A DNA stretch of 64,000 bases from positions 217,449 to 281,448 of the forward strand of contig CACKRG010000002.1 of NCBI GenBank assembly GCA_902602515.1. The letters run 5' to 3'. The position numbers were made by a program, and so were the translations under genes. Under the pieces are notes generated by a model. The model was not told the DNA's origin. It saw only the letters and a program-made list of their open reading frames with translations, and did no database searches. This document shows, one piece after another, positions 18,235-25,581 of the stretch. The DNA is from an uncultured Alphaproteobacteria bacterium. Its GTDB lineage: Bacteria; Pseudomonadota; Alphaproteobacteria; HIMB59; GCA-002718135. Position 1 is the stretch's first letter, and each line of letters starts with the position of its first letter.

Positions 18235-18867
18235 TTAAATTCTAGTTTTAAAAAAGATATATTTGTCAAACTCTTCTTTTAAATCAATACTAACTCTTGC
18301 ATGTACTTTACCTTGTTTTCCTTGAAAAGATTGTTTTTCTGTAACTGGAAACACCCCTTCATGCCAAATATTTGGATGAATATACAAACCTTTTGATCCG
18401 TCACAATAAAATGCTTTAAAATGTTCTGGTTCAATGTCGTCTGTCGGTAAGGCTAAAGGACAAATAAATGGTTTATTTTCTTCAGGAAAGAAAAGCTGAC
18501 CTCCATCAGGATGATAATTTGCATGCCATAAAAAAATTTTTGTTGGATCTGAATATTTATCTTTTTGTAATTCTTGATCAGGATTATTGGAATAACCCAG
18601 TATATATTTTCCATCTACTTCATAATCGCTTTTATGTTGAACAGCATTATTTTGCCCATAAAGCACGTCACCTTGCCACCAGGTATCAAAAGAACCTTCG
18701 GTAGTTCCACCTTCATTACCAGTTCCCTCTTCTATGTCACGCCATCCTTGTTTTGGCCAAGTAACAATTTCAATATCACTATTTTCAAAACTATCGATTA
18801 AATACCCATATCCTTTAAGATTTTCATTTGTTGCTTTAACTAAAGGTATTTCAATTTCTTTTGTCAT
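18235..18867 (-). CDS. AllA-like cupin (ureidoglycolate lyase family), role unknown
   Basis: This 210-residue cytoplasmic protein starts with LVKATNENLKGYGYLIDSFE, which matches the first strand of AllA proteins. YHPDGGQLFFPEENKPFI, FKAFYCDGSKGLYIHPNIWH and ARVSIDL match the cupin core of ureidoglycolate lyase in order. It is about 45 residues longer than E. coli AllA, mainly from a region at residues 40-95. No other allantoin or purine catabolic gene is in the window, and its start overlaps the end of phnW by 17 bp, so it is translationally coupled to a 2-aminoethylphosphonate enzyme. I infer an unrecognised phosphonate-related step; a misplaced ureidoglycolate lyase is the alternative. Confidence 0.7.
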   Translation of the reverse strand: MTKEIEIPLVKATNENLKGYGYLIDSFENSDIEIVTWPKQGWRDIEEGTGNEGGTTEGSFDTWWQGDVLYGQNNAVQHKSDYEVDGKYILGYSNNPDQELQKDKYSDPTKIFLWHANYHPDGGQLFFPEENKPFICPLALPTDDIEPEHFKAFYCDGSKGLYIHPNIWHEGVFPVTEKQSFQGKQGKVHARVSIDLKEEFDKYIFFKTRI

Positions 18868-19972
18868 TATTTTGTAAATTTAATGTTAATCCCAATTCAG
18901 TAACGACTTCTTTTACAGCTTTTATAGTATCCATCATGTCTTGTTCATCTAAATTACCAATACACCCAATTCTAAAAGTTTCTGCCACTGTTAGTTTTCC
19001 TGGATAAATTAAAAAATCTTTTTCACTAAGAGCATTATAAAATTGCTCAAAGTTAAATTTAGGATCATTAGGGTGTTTAAAAGTAATAATAATCGGCGCT
19101 TGCAAATTATCAGGAAGTAGTTGCTCAAATCCCAACTCTTTCATTCCATTACAAATAATTTCACAATTTTTTTTATATCTTTTACCTCTTCCCTCAACAC
19201 CGCCTTGTTCTTTATGTTCCTCAATCGCTTGATTGAATGCAGCCAATACGTGTGTAGGAGGTGTAAATCGCCATTGTTTATTTTTTTCCATTGCTTGCCA
19301 TTGATCATATAAGTCTAGACTTAATGAGTGACTATTGCCTTTTGCATTTTCAATAACTTCATTTTTAACAAGAATGAAACCTACTCCTGGTACACCTTCT
19401 AAGCATTTGTTTGATGAAGCGGCTACAGCATCAAAAGTAATTGTTTTAGAACTTAAGGGTAATGCACCAAAGGCACTCATTGCATCGATGAATAACGATA
19501 AATTTTTCCCTTCAACCAATTTTGCAATGTCTTCAATAGGATTTAAAATACCCGATGTTGTTTCACAATATACAGCAAAGACGTGTGTTAAGTTGTTGCT
19601 ATCAATTAACTCTTCAATTTTATTGATGTCATGTACTTCATGTTCAGCAACTTCATATTCAATAAAATCTCTCCCTAAATATGTGCACATTTTTTTCATT
19701 CTTTGTCCGTAAGCACCATTGATCAGAATCAGAATTTTAGAATCTTTTTGAGTAAGAGAGCTCACCATCGACTCTACAGCAAAAGTTCCACTTCCCTGCA
19801 TTGGAACACATTGATATTTATCTTCACCATCTATTAATTTAACAAGGGAATCTCTAATTGATGCATTGAGATCAATAAATTTTGTATCTCTCGAACCCCA
19901 ATCATGAAGCATAGCCTCTTTTGTTGACATTGATGTCGTGAGAGGACCAGGGGTTAATAATTTTTTATCCAT
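18851..19972 (-). CDS. phnW: 2-Aminoethylphosphonate--pyruvate transaminase PhnW
   Basis: This 373-residue PLP aminotransferase (class V) converts 2-aminoethylphosphonate and pyruvate to phosphonoacetaldehyde and alanine. Diagnostic stretches are LLTPGPLTTSMSTKEAMLHD, VPMQGSGTFAVESM, CETTSGILNP, FIDAMSAFGALP and the PLP lysine in AASSNKCLEGVPG (about residue 190). FRIGCIGNL closes the domain. Length and motifs agree with PhnW rather than the related serine-pyruvate transaminases. Product flows to PhnY and PhnA at 6.8-9.5 kb. It is divergent from phnZ across an 88-bp spacer. Confidence 0.93.
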   Translation of the reverse strand: MDKKLLTPGPLTTSMSTKEAMLHDWGSRDTKFIDLNASIRDSLVKLIDGEDKYQCVPMQGSGTFAVESMVSSLTQKDSKILILINGAYGQRMKKMCTYLGRDFIEYEVAEHEVHDINKIEELIDSNNLTHVFAVYCETTSGILNPIEDIAKLVEGKNLSLFIDAMSAFGALPLSSKTITFDAVAASSNKCLEGVPGVGFILVKNEVIENAKGNSHSLSLDLYDQWQAMEKNKQWRFTPPTHVLAAFNQAIEEHKEQGGVEGRGKRYKKNCEIICNGMKELGFEQLLPDNLQAPIIITFKHPNDPKFNFEQFYNALSEKDFLIYPGKLTVAETFRIGCIGNLDEQDMMDTIKAVKEVVTELGLTLNLQNNDKRN

Positions 19973-20060
19973 TAAATATTTACTTAATAAATATTATTAT
20001 AAATTTGATCAATCTTATTAAAGTTGGAATTGAATTTATTTTCTAATAAGTTAATTATAA

Positions 20061-20636
20061 ATGAGAATGGAAGAAAATATCTTAGATTACCTCTTAGATC
20101 TTTTGAAAACAAAAGGTGCTGATATTCAATATGGTAATGAGGATGTGACCCAGCTTGAGCATGCACTCCAATGTGCTGAACTTGCTGAAAAACATAAATT
20201 ACCAGGACCAACAATTGCTGCAGCATTACTGCATGATGTTGGCCACCTTATCTATGAGGACGGCGATCCCATTCATGAAGGAAAAGATGGTCATCATGAA
20301 AACTTAGGTGCTGATTTTTTAAAAAAATATTTTGGTGAGGATGTTATTTTACCAATTAGAGCACATGTTGATTCAAAAAGATATTTATCAAGTGTTGAAG
20401 AAGGTTATTATGATAGTCTATCAGAAGCATCGAAACTTTCGTTAAAAGTTCAAGGTGGTCCTTTCACAAAAGAAGAAGCAGATGCGTTTATCAGCAAACC
20501 TTTTATGGATGAGGCAGTAGAACTTAGAAGATTTGATGATTTAGCAAAAATTCTAGATAAAAAAACTCCCGATGTTGAACATTTTCGCCCCTATTTAGAA
20601 GAAGCAAGACAGTCTTTTTTAGCTAAAAAAGCGTAA
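20061..20636 (+). CDS. phnZ: PhnZ-type HD-domain mixed-valent diiron oxygenase
   Basis: This 191-residue protein is of the family that cleaves 1-hydroxy-2-aminoethylphosphonate to glycine and phosphate with O2. HD residues are H34 (LEHALQCAEL), HD in AALLHDVGH, GHHENLGADFL and the later RAHVDSKRYL; GGPFTKEE follows. Y24 and E27 (QYGNEDVTQLEH) keep the numbering of the active-site pair I recall from characterised PhnZ, separating this group from ordinary HD hydrolases. The partner hydroxylase (2-oxoglutarate dioxygenase, also called PhnY) is not in the window. Relatives such as TmpB act on N-trimethyl substrates, so the exact phosphonate is uncertain. Confidence 0.85.
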   Translation: MRMEENILDYLLDLLKTKGADIQYGNEDVTQLEHALQCAELAEKHKLPGPTIAAALLHDVGHLIYEDGDPIHEGKDGHHENLGADFLKKYFGEDVILPIRAHVDSKRYLSSVEEGYYDSLSEASKLSLKVQGGPFTKEEADAFISKPFMDEAVELRRFDDLAKILDKKTPDVEHFRPYLEEARQSFLAKKA

Positions 20637-21161
20637 ATGCAATTTAGCAATTATGATTTTATTGACTCTAAGTCATTTGCAGGCAAAATTATATTAACTT
20701 CTTTCCCAGGTCTTAACTCTAATGGTTTATTTGAAGAAACAATTTTAGCAAACGAATTAGAAATATTTAAAAATAATAATTGTAGTTCTATTACTTCTTT
20801 TGTTGAAGATAGCGAATTTGAAAAATTGTGTGATAAAACTTTGTTTGTCAAAAATATTTATGAACATAAATTACATTGGTACCATTTACCCATTTATGAC
20901 ATGGGAGCACCAGATAAAGATTTTAAATATAAATGGGAAACAACAAAAGTTTTATTAAAGAACGAATTGATAGATGGTAAAAATATAGTTTTACATTGCC
21001 GTGGAGGAAAAGGAAGAGCGGGAACTATCGCTGCTATTTTACTTATAGAATTTAATTATCCTAAACAAGAAGCAATCGATTTAGTTCGATCAAGACGAAA
21101 AGGTGCAATTGAATCTAAAATTCAAGAAGAATTTATTTTTGCTTATAGAGCCGTAAATTAA
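20637..21161 (+). CDS. Dual-specificity/CDKN3-like protein phosphatase
   Basis: This 174-residue protein carries the Cys-dependent phosphatase loop HCRGGKGRAGTIAA (C-x5-R, about residues 121-127) and an upstream acid loop in LPIYDMGAPD, where the aspartate would be the general acid. The pattern resembles CDKN3-type and other bacterial dual-specificity phosphatases. It begins on the base after the phnZ stop, so it is translated with phnZ. A role in the phosphonate pathway, for instance on a phospho-ester, is conjecture; a regulatory protein phosphatase is equally possible. Its last 4 bases overlap the convergent pit gene. Confidence 0.75.
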   Translation: MQFSNYDFIDSKSFAGKIILTSFPGLNSNGLFEETILANELEIFKNNNCSSITSFVEDSEFEKLCDKTLFVKNIYEHKLHWYHLPIYDMGAPDKDFKYKWETTKVLLKNELIDGKNIVLHCRGGKGRAGTIAAILLIEFNYPKQEAIDLVRSRRKGAIESKIQEEFIFAYRAVN

Positions 21162-22210
21162 AAAGAAACTGTCAAATTAAAAATATTCTCTAGAATAAAT
21201 AAAACTATCAAAGAAATTAATGCCGCTATTATAGGTAATGTCATCCAACCCAAAGAAATTCTACCAGCAATAGACCATTGTACTTCTTTACCACCTTTCA
21301 AAAGGCCTATTCCAATAACACCTCCAACAACAGCCTGCGAACTAGAAACAGGAACAAGTGGAATAGAAGGAAGATTAATAGATTGTAAAAAAGCACTTAT
21401 ACCCTGGGATGCAAATAAAAATAAAACTATAGAATGTGAAACAACAACAATAAAAGCTGCCACAGGCGACATCTTCAATAGATCGTTTCCTACTGTATAC
21501 ATTACTCTTTTAGAGTACGTAAAGACACCAACAGCAATTGCTAAACCACCCAGTAAAAATAATTGTTCTTTTGATGAAAAAATAAATAAGTTACCCATAT
21601 TCACATCTGTGAAAGGAGAAATAGGTACAAACACTCCCATTACATTGGCAATATTATTTGCACCTAAACTATAAGCACCAAAAGCACCTGCTAAAAGTAA
21701 GGCTGTTCTTGTATAAGCATCCAGTCTTAAGATATGTAATTTTCTATTTAAAATAACTCTTTTTGTAAAAGTAAATAATCCCATTGCAATAATGCCAGTT
21801 ATTATTGGACACAGAATCCATGTGCTCAATATAGTTAATAAAACTTGAATATTAGTCGAAGATCCCGTGTATAAATTCCAACCAACAATTGCTCCTACAA
21901 TTGCTTGTGTTGTAGAAACTGGCAAACCAACCTTTGTCATTAAGTAAACTGATATCCCTGCAGCTACACAGGCAGCGAATGCTCCAGGCAAAGCATTAAT
22001 TGCACCAAGCTTTCCTAACGTTTCAGTTGTTCCTGCCCCACTTATAATCGCACCAAGAATTACAAAGACACTACAAATAATTGCTGCAGTTGTAAAACTA
22101 ACCATTCGTGTTCCAACAGCAGTTCCGAAAACATTTGCTGCATCATTGGCACCAAGCGACCAACCTAAAAATAAACCACCAAGTAAAAAAATTAGAATTG
22201 TAATTTCCAT
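21158..22210 (-). CDS. pit: Low-affinity inorganic phosphate permease, Pit family
   Basis: This 350-residue polytopic membrane protein shows both Pit repeat signatures: LGWSLGANDAANVFGTAVG near the N-terminus and AYSLGANNIANVMGVFVP in the middle. VSTTQAIVGAIVGWNL and VSSSQAVVGGVIGIGLLKG are the paired helix motifs. It is the short (about 340-residue) form typical of alphaproteobacteria. The DUF47 gene lies 6 bp upstream, the orfA-pit arrangement known from Sinorhizobium, where PhoB represses the operon under phosphate limitation. Confidence 0.92.
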   Translation of the reverse strand: MEITILIFLLGGLFLGWSLGANDAANVFGTAVGTRMVSFTTAAIICSVFVILGAIISGAGTTETLGKLGAINALPGAFAACVAAGISVYLMTKVGLPVSTTQAIVGAIVGWNLYTGSSTNIQVLLTILSTWILCPIITGIIAMGLFTFTKRVILNRKLHILRLDAYTRTALLLAGAFGAYSLGANNIANVMGVFVPISPFTDVNMGNLFIFSSKEQLFLLGGLAIAVGVFTYSKRVMYTVGNDLLKMSPVAAFIVVVSHSIVLFLFASQGISAFLQSINLPSIPLVPVSSSQAVVGGVIGIGLLKGGKEVQWSIAGRISLGWMTLPIIAALISLIVLFILENIFNLTVSF

Positions 22211-22216
22211 TGAAAA

Positions 22217-22879
22217 TTAAACAGAACGTTTAATAGCGTAAATTTGAACCTCGTCAGCTATGTCTTCTGCTTGATCACAAATACGATCAATCTTCTCTAC
22301 AAAATAACGAAGATGCATTTTTTGATCTAGAGCTAATTCAGAATCAAAAATTCTTCTTGCAAGTGCACTAAATTTTATATCTGATTCTTTTTCATAAAAA
22401 GTTACTTTATGAGCATTATCTCTAACAGATTTAATATCTCTAAAAAATGATCGGACAGTCAAACAAAGTGACTCAACACAGTTTACAACTGTCTCTGTTA
22501 ACTCAATTAGATCTTCATGAAATTCTTTTGGAAAATTAGGTTTTTGAATAGAGAAGTGATAACAATTTCCTTGGTACATTCCAATTAATTCGTCGATGTG
22601 TTCTAGAAGTCGTAACACATCACTTCTTGCATCTGGGATTAGTGTTTCTTCATAAAGAGTATGCTCAACATCTTTCGTAATTTTGTCGGCCTTACTTTCC
22701 ATTTCTTTAACTTTTTTAACCATTTCCTCAAATTTACCATTGGCGGAATGATTGAGATAAGTTGGAACTATCGATTTAAATACTAAGCCCACTTCAGAGA
22801 CAATATCAACAAACTCATCAATTTCTCTTTCAAGCTTTTTGGTATCACCAAATAATGATGCACTTTTTAATCCAAACAT
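22217..22879 (-). CDS. DUF47 PhoU-like Pit accessory protein
   Basis: This 220-residue all-alpha protein is of the DUF47/TIGR00153 family, distantly like PhoU. Visible marks are EKESDIKFSALARRIFDSEL, the metal-type helix EMESKADKITKDVEHTLYE and KIDRICDQAEDIADEVQIYA near the C-terminus. Such proteins are almost always encoded just before Pit and modulate it. It is the first gene of the minus-strand unit, and a predicted PhoB box lies 40 bp upstream of its start. Confidence 0.9.
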   Translation of the reverse strand: MFGLKSASLFGDTKKLEREIDEFVDIVSEVGLVFKSIVPTYLNHSANGKFEEMVKKVKEMESKADKITKDVEHTLYEETLIPDARSDVLRLLEHIDELIGMYQGNCYHFSIQKPNFPKEFHEDLIELTETVVNCVESLCLTVRSFFRDIKSVRDNAHKVTFYEKESDIKFSALARRIFDSELALDQKMHLRYFVEKIDRICDQAEDIADEVQIYAIKRSV

Positions 22880-22918
22880 GGAGTGCTTATAGAACTTTTC
22901 AAAAAAAAAGAAAGAAAT

Positions 22919-22936
22919 GTTAAATTTTTGTTACAA
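22919..22936 (-). promoter_or_regulatory. Predicted PhoB box upstream of DUF47-pit
   Basis: Read on the minus strand the site is TTGTAAC, AAAA, ATTTAAC: two 7-bp units 11 bp apart. A possible -10 (TCTATAA) lies between it and the start codon. In Sinorhizobium meliloti PhoB represses orfA-pit, so this site could be repressive. On the plus strand a weaker array (CTTTAAGTAAA then GTGTAATATTC, 22955-22976) faces the arsC unit. Confidence 0.5.
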
Positions 22937-23002
22937 TTTGATTAATATCTTTATCTTTAAGTAAAGTGTAATATTCGCAATCTATAGAATTTAGGAGAAG
23001 AT

Positions 23003-23230
23003 ATGACAGATTTATCAATTAATAGAATTAAGTGGTTTAGCACCGCGTTAATATTATCAGGAATATTATTAACCAATTTAAATGCCTATCCGATTAATAT
23101 AATTATTCACGGCACAGGGGCTGTTGGTTGGTCAATTGTTGGTTATATGACAAAAGATCGAGCTCTTCTTACAAACTTTGGTTTACAGCTTCCACTATTT
23201 ATTTTTGGTTATATTTATTTGCTTTCATGA
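23003..23230 (+). CDS. Small membrane protein, function unknown
   Basis: This 75-residue protein has two or three hydrophobic segments (about 12-30, 33-48 and 56-74) and no recognised catalytic motif. A good ribosome site (TAGGAGA) precedes the ATG. The last bases overlap the start of arsC as ATGA, so the two are translationally coupled. I do not recognise a characterised family. Confidence 0.7.
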   Translation: MTDLSINRIKWFSTALILSGILLTNLNAYPINIIIHGTGAVGWSIVGYMTKDRALLTNFGLQLPLFIFGYIYLLS

Positions 23231-23646
23231 AAAATAAAAATATTCTTTTTATGTGTGTTGCTAATTCAGCAAGAAGTCAAATGGCTGAAGGAATTGCAAA
23301 AAAATTATATCCTAATTGTATTATTCAAAGTGCAGGATCAGTGCCAAAAGAGGTTAATCCCAATGCTATACTGGTTATGGGTGAAATCGATATTGACATA
23401 TCAAAACATTATTCAAAAGATTTTGAAAGTTTAGACAACAAATTCAGAGATGAACTAAATACCGTTTTTACGCTTTGTAAGGAAGAGGTATGTCCAGTTT
23501 TAAATTCTAAAGCTCAGATACTTTCAATTCCATTTGATGATCCTGCATCAGATCGTTTTAGTTCAAACCAATTAGATAAGTTTAGAGAAGTAAGAGATTC
23601 AATTTTTGATAAATTGAAAGAACTTAAAAATTTATTTGAGAATTAA
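23227..23646 (+). CDS. arsC: Arsenate reductase / low-molecular-weight phosphatase-type ArsC
   Basis: This 139-residue protein begins MKNKNILFMCVANSARSQMA, containing the P-loop C-x5-R (CVANSARS, about residues 10-17) of LMW protein tyrosine phosphatases and thioredoxin-coupled ArsC. TLCKEEVCPVL carries the second and third redox cysteines, which favours arsenate reductase over phosphatase. FDDPASDRFSSNQLDKFREVRD completes the family. I chose 23227 rather than an upstream in-frame ATG because it overlaps the preceding stop and places the P-loop normally. High phosphate-uptake capacity brings in arsenate, so the location is sensible. Its 3' end is partly repeated at 26596. Confidence 0.9.
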   Translation: MKNKNILFMCVANSARSQMAEGIAKKLYPNCIIQSAGSVPKEVNPNAILVMGEIDIDISKHYSKDFESLDNKFRDELNTVFTLCKEEVCPVLNSKAQILSIPFDDPASDRFSSNQLDKFREVRDSIFDKLKELKNLFEN

Positions 23647-23792
23647 TGAAGTTAAAAATTAATTAAATTTATAAAAATTTAATATTCCATTAATCTATCT
23701 GTAAACAATAAAATTTAAATGCTTCTTACCACTCACAGTATTATTTCCTCCTGCTAATTACCAATAATTGTGAGTGGGATTAAGTTCTTATT
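23588..23792. repeat. About 205-bp direct repeat, copy 1 (arsC 3' end plus downstream hairpin)
   Basis: From the last 20 codons of arsC to 23792 the sequence closely matches 26596-26799, with scattered substitutions and small gaps. Shared blocks include AATTGAAAGAACT, ATTTATAAAAA/TTTATAAAAAC, AATAAAATTTAAAT, TACCACTCACA and TGTGAGTGGGATTAA. The two copies are in direct orientation and flank the PlsC-PlcP-Agt cassette. Apart from this repeat and the predicted box at 23809-23830 I see nothing else in the 211-bp spacer 23647-23857. Confidence 0.85.
23729..23777. other. Conserved hairpin in repeat copy 1
   Basis: The arms CCACTCACA (23729-23737) and TGTGAGTGG (23769-23777) pair perfectly and can be extended inward with TATTATT against AATAATT. 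The loop contains TCCTCCTGCTA. There is no T-tract after it, so it is not a classical terminator. Together with the second copy it may be a structured RNA, a processing site or a convergent-gene terminator of unusual form. Confidence 0.7.
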
Positions 23793-23808
23793 TCTCCTTT
23801 TTCGAATG

Positions 23809-23830
23809 CTTTAATAATTCTTTAACATTT
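23809..23830 (+). promoter_or_regulatory. Possible PhoB box upstream of the PlsC-PlcP-Agt cassette
   Basis: CTTTAATAATT and CTTTAACATTT are consecutive 11-bp units, similar to the ATTTAACATTT unit of the pit promoter. The site ends 27 bp before the start codon, with TAAAAT as a possible -10 just after it. The match is moderate and the region is very AT-rich, so the call is tentative. Confidence 0.4.
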
Positions 23831-23857
23831 TAAAATTACAAATCTAAAGAAGATTTT

Positions 23858-24700
23858 ATGAAAATTAACAAGCCAGCGCTTACCTTTTCTAACTCCGAAG
23901 TTAATCCTATTGGAAAGATCATAATTCAATTAACCGAATTTGGAACGGGTAAAATTAAGTTACGTAAGTTGTATGAGGATTATTTAAGAGAAAATTTACC
24001 TCCAGAGAATTTTTGGGATGATGCAATTGAAAGATTGGGTCTCCGTGTTCAGACAAATTATCAGTCTAAAAGTATTATTCCTAAAAATGGCAAACTTGTA
24101 GTAATTGCTAACCATGCATTTGGCATAGCTGATGGGCTTATAATATGTTCTTTAATTAGTAAAATCAGACAAGATTATAAAATTATTACTCATAAAGTTT
24201 TACAAGGAGCAGATATTATTAAGGACAAAATTATTCCTCTTGATTTTTCTAAAAACAAAAATGCTTTAATAAAAAATATCGCTGCACGTAAAGAAAGTGA
24301 AGAACACTTAAGAAATAATGGGGTACTTATTATTTTTCCATCAGGATCAGTTTCAACGAAACCAAAATTAAAAAAAGGAATCAAAGCAATAGATGGTGAC
24401 TGGAAACAATTTACTTCTAAAATAATAATGAAAACCCAATCACCTGTCCTCCCCATTTTTTTTGAAGGACAAAATAGTGAACTTTTTCATGTTGCAGATA
24501 AACTTGGCCAAATCTTTCGATATTCTTTAATGATATATGAACTTAAAAGAAGAATGGGAACAAAAATTGATGTTCATATTGGACAAAGAATACCCTTTGA
24601 AACCATAAAAGAAATCGGCAATCTTATTAAGATTACAAAATTTTTAAGAGAAAATACATATAGTTTAGATCCTAGTAATAAAAATTCAATATTAAATTAA
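23858..24700 (+). CDS. PlsC-like lysophospholipid acyltransferase family protein
   Basis: This 280-residue membrane-associated acyltransferase has the H-x4-D-type motif in NHAFGIADGLII (about residue 85-96) and the second acyltransferase motif IFPSGSVSTKPKLKKG. The NHxFGIADG form is found in alphaproteobacterial acyltransferases related to hemolysin-type and OlsA proteins. It begins the unit PlsC-PlcP-Agt. A role in making non-phosphorus lipids under phosphate starvation, for example acylation in ornithine lipid synthesis, is inferred from context; ordinary phosphatidate synthesis is the alternative. Confidence 0.78.
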   Translation: MKINKPALTFSNSEVNPIGKIIIQLTEFGTGKIKLRKLYEDYLRENLPPENFWDDAIERLGLRVQTNYQSKSIIPKNGKLVVIANHAFGIADGLIICSLISKIRQDYKIITHKVLQGADIIKDKIIPLDFSKNKNALIKNIAARKESEEHLRNNGVLIIFPSGSVSTKPKLKKGIKAIDGDWKQFTSKIIMKTQSPVLPIFFEGQNSELFHVADKLGQIFRYSLMIYELKRRMGTKIDVHIGQRIPFETIKEIGNLIKITKFLRENTYSLDPSNKNSILN

Positions 24701-24743
24701 TAGGTGTGTAAAAAAATAATTTAGTTAATGTAATTGAAATAAA

Positions 24744-24776
24744 ATTTTAACAATTTCTTTCTATTTTTGTTAAAAT
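24744..24776 (+). promoter_or_regulatory. Inverted repeat covering the plcP start codon
   Basis: ATTTTAACAA (24744-24753) and TTGTTAAAAT (24767-24776) are perfect 10-bp complements separated by 13 bases, and the second arm includes the A and T of the ATG at 24775. No ribosome site of normal strength precedes the ATG. It could be an operator or an RNA hairpin that hides the start. The paralogous gene at 32833 has no such structure. Confidence 0.4.
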
Positions 24777-25581
24777 GAAAGGTCAGCAACCAGTTTCATA
24801 TTATAGAACTATATGGATATCTGATCTTCATCTTGGAACAGAAAATAGCAAAAGTGAAATGCTTCTTGAATTTTTGAGATCAACAGATTCAAAATATTTA
24901 TTTTTAGTTGGCGATATTATTGATGCATGGAGAATGAAAAAAAAAATTTATTGGCATCAAACTCATAATGACATTATCCAGAAGATTTTGCGTAAAGCAA
25001 GAAAAGGCACAAAAGTAATATTTATCCCAGGTAATCATGACGAACTTGTAAAAAGTTACACAAGTTTTTCACTAGGGAATATATCAATAAAAAATAAGTT
25101 TACACACAAATTAGCTGATGGGAGAAAAGCCCTTGTTTTACATGGTGATGAATTTGATGCAGTTATATTAAACGCTAAATGGCTGGCAAGTATTGGGTCA
25201 TCCCTATACGAATTTATATTAAAGTTGAATAACTATCTAAATTTTGTCAGAAGAAAACTAGGTTTATCTTATTGGTCATTATCTCAATTTCTCAAACATC
25301 AAACAAAAAGAGCCACGAATTTTATTTCTAACTTTGAGTTTGCCGTATCTGATAGTGCTAAAAGAGTAAATGCCGATGTTGTTGTTTGCGGCCATATTCA
25401 TAAGCCCGTTATAAAAAAATTAAATGGAGTGTTATATTGCAATGATGGTGATTGGGTTGAGAGTTGTTCTGCGCTAGTGGAAAATAAAGAGGGACAATTA
25501 TTTCTTATTGACTGGTCGATTGAAAGAGAAAAAATTTTTCACAACAAATATAACAAAATACCAGAAAGTGTAGCAGTGTGA
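24775..25581 (+). CDS. plcP: PlcP-like phospholipase C (LpxH-type metallophosphoesterase), copy 1
   Basis: This 268-residue metallophosphoesterase carries WISDLHLGT, FLVGDIIDAWRMKK, FIPGNHDE, VLHGDEFDAV and CGHIHKP in order. The family is often annotated as UDP-2,3-diacylglucosamine diphosphatase, but the forms adjacent to an Agt glycosyltransferase in marine alphaproteobacteria and Sinorhizobium are PlcP. Those enzymes release diacylglycerol from phospholipids during phosphate starvation. The GTG of agt overlaps its stop. It is strongly similar to the copy at 32021-32833 along its whole length. True LpxH is less likely because of the partner gene. Confidence 0.85.
   Translation: MKGQQPVSYYRTIWISDLHLGTENSKSEMLLEFLRSTDSKYLFLVGDIIDAWRMKKKIYWHQTHNDIIQKILRKARKGTKVIFIPGNHDELVKSYTSFSLGNISIKNKFTHKLADGRKALVLHGDEFDAVILNAKWLASIGSSLYEFILKLNNYLNFVRRKLGLSYWSLSQFLKHQTKRATNFISNFEFAVSDSAKRVNADVVVCGHIHKPVIKKLNGVLYCNDGDWVESCSALVENKEGQLFLIDWSIEREKIFHNKYNKIPESVAV

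Noticed and set aside
23128..23226. A longer frame upstream of arsC giving about 33 extra N-terminal residues.
   Set aside because: It overlaps the upstream membrane-protein gene in another frame, and the start at 23227 places the catalytic P-loop at the normal position with an ATGA overlap.
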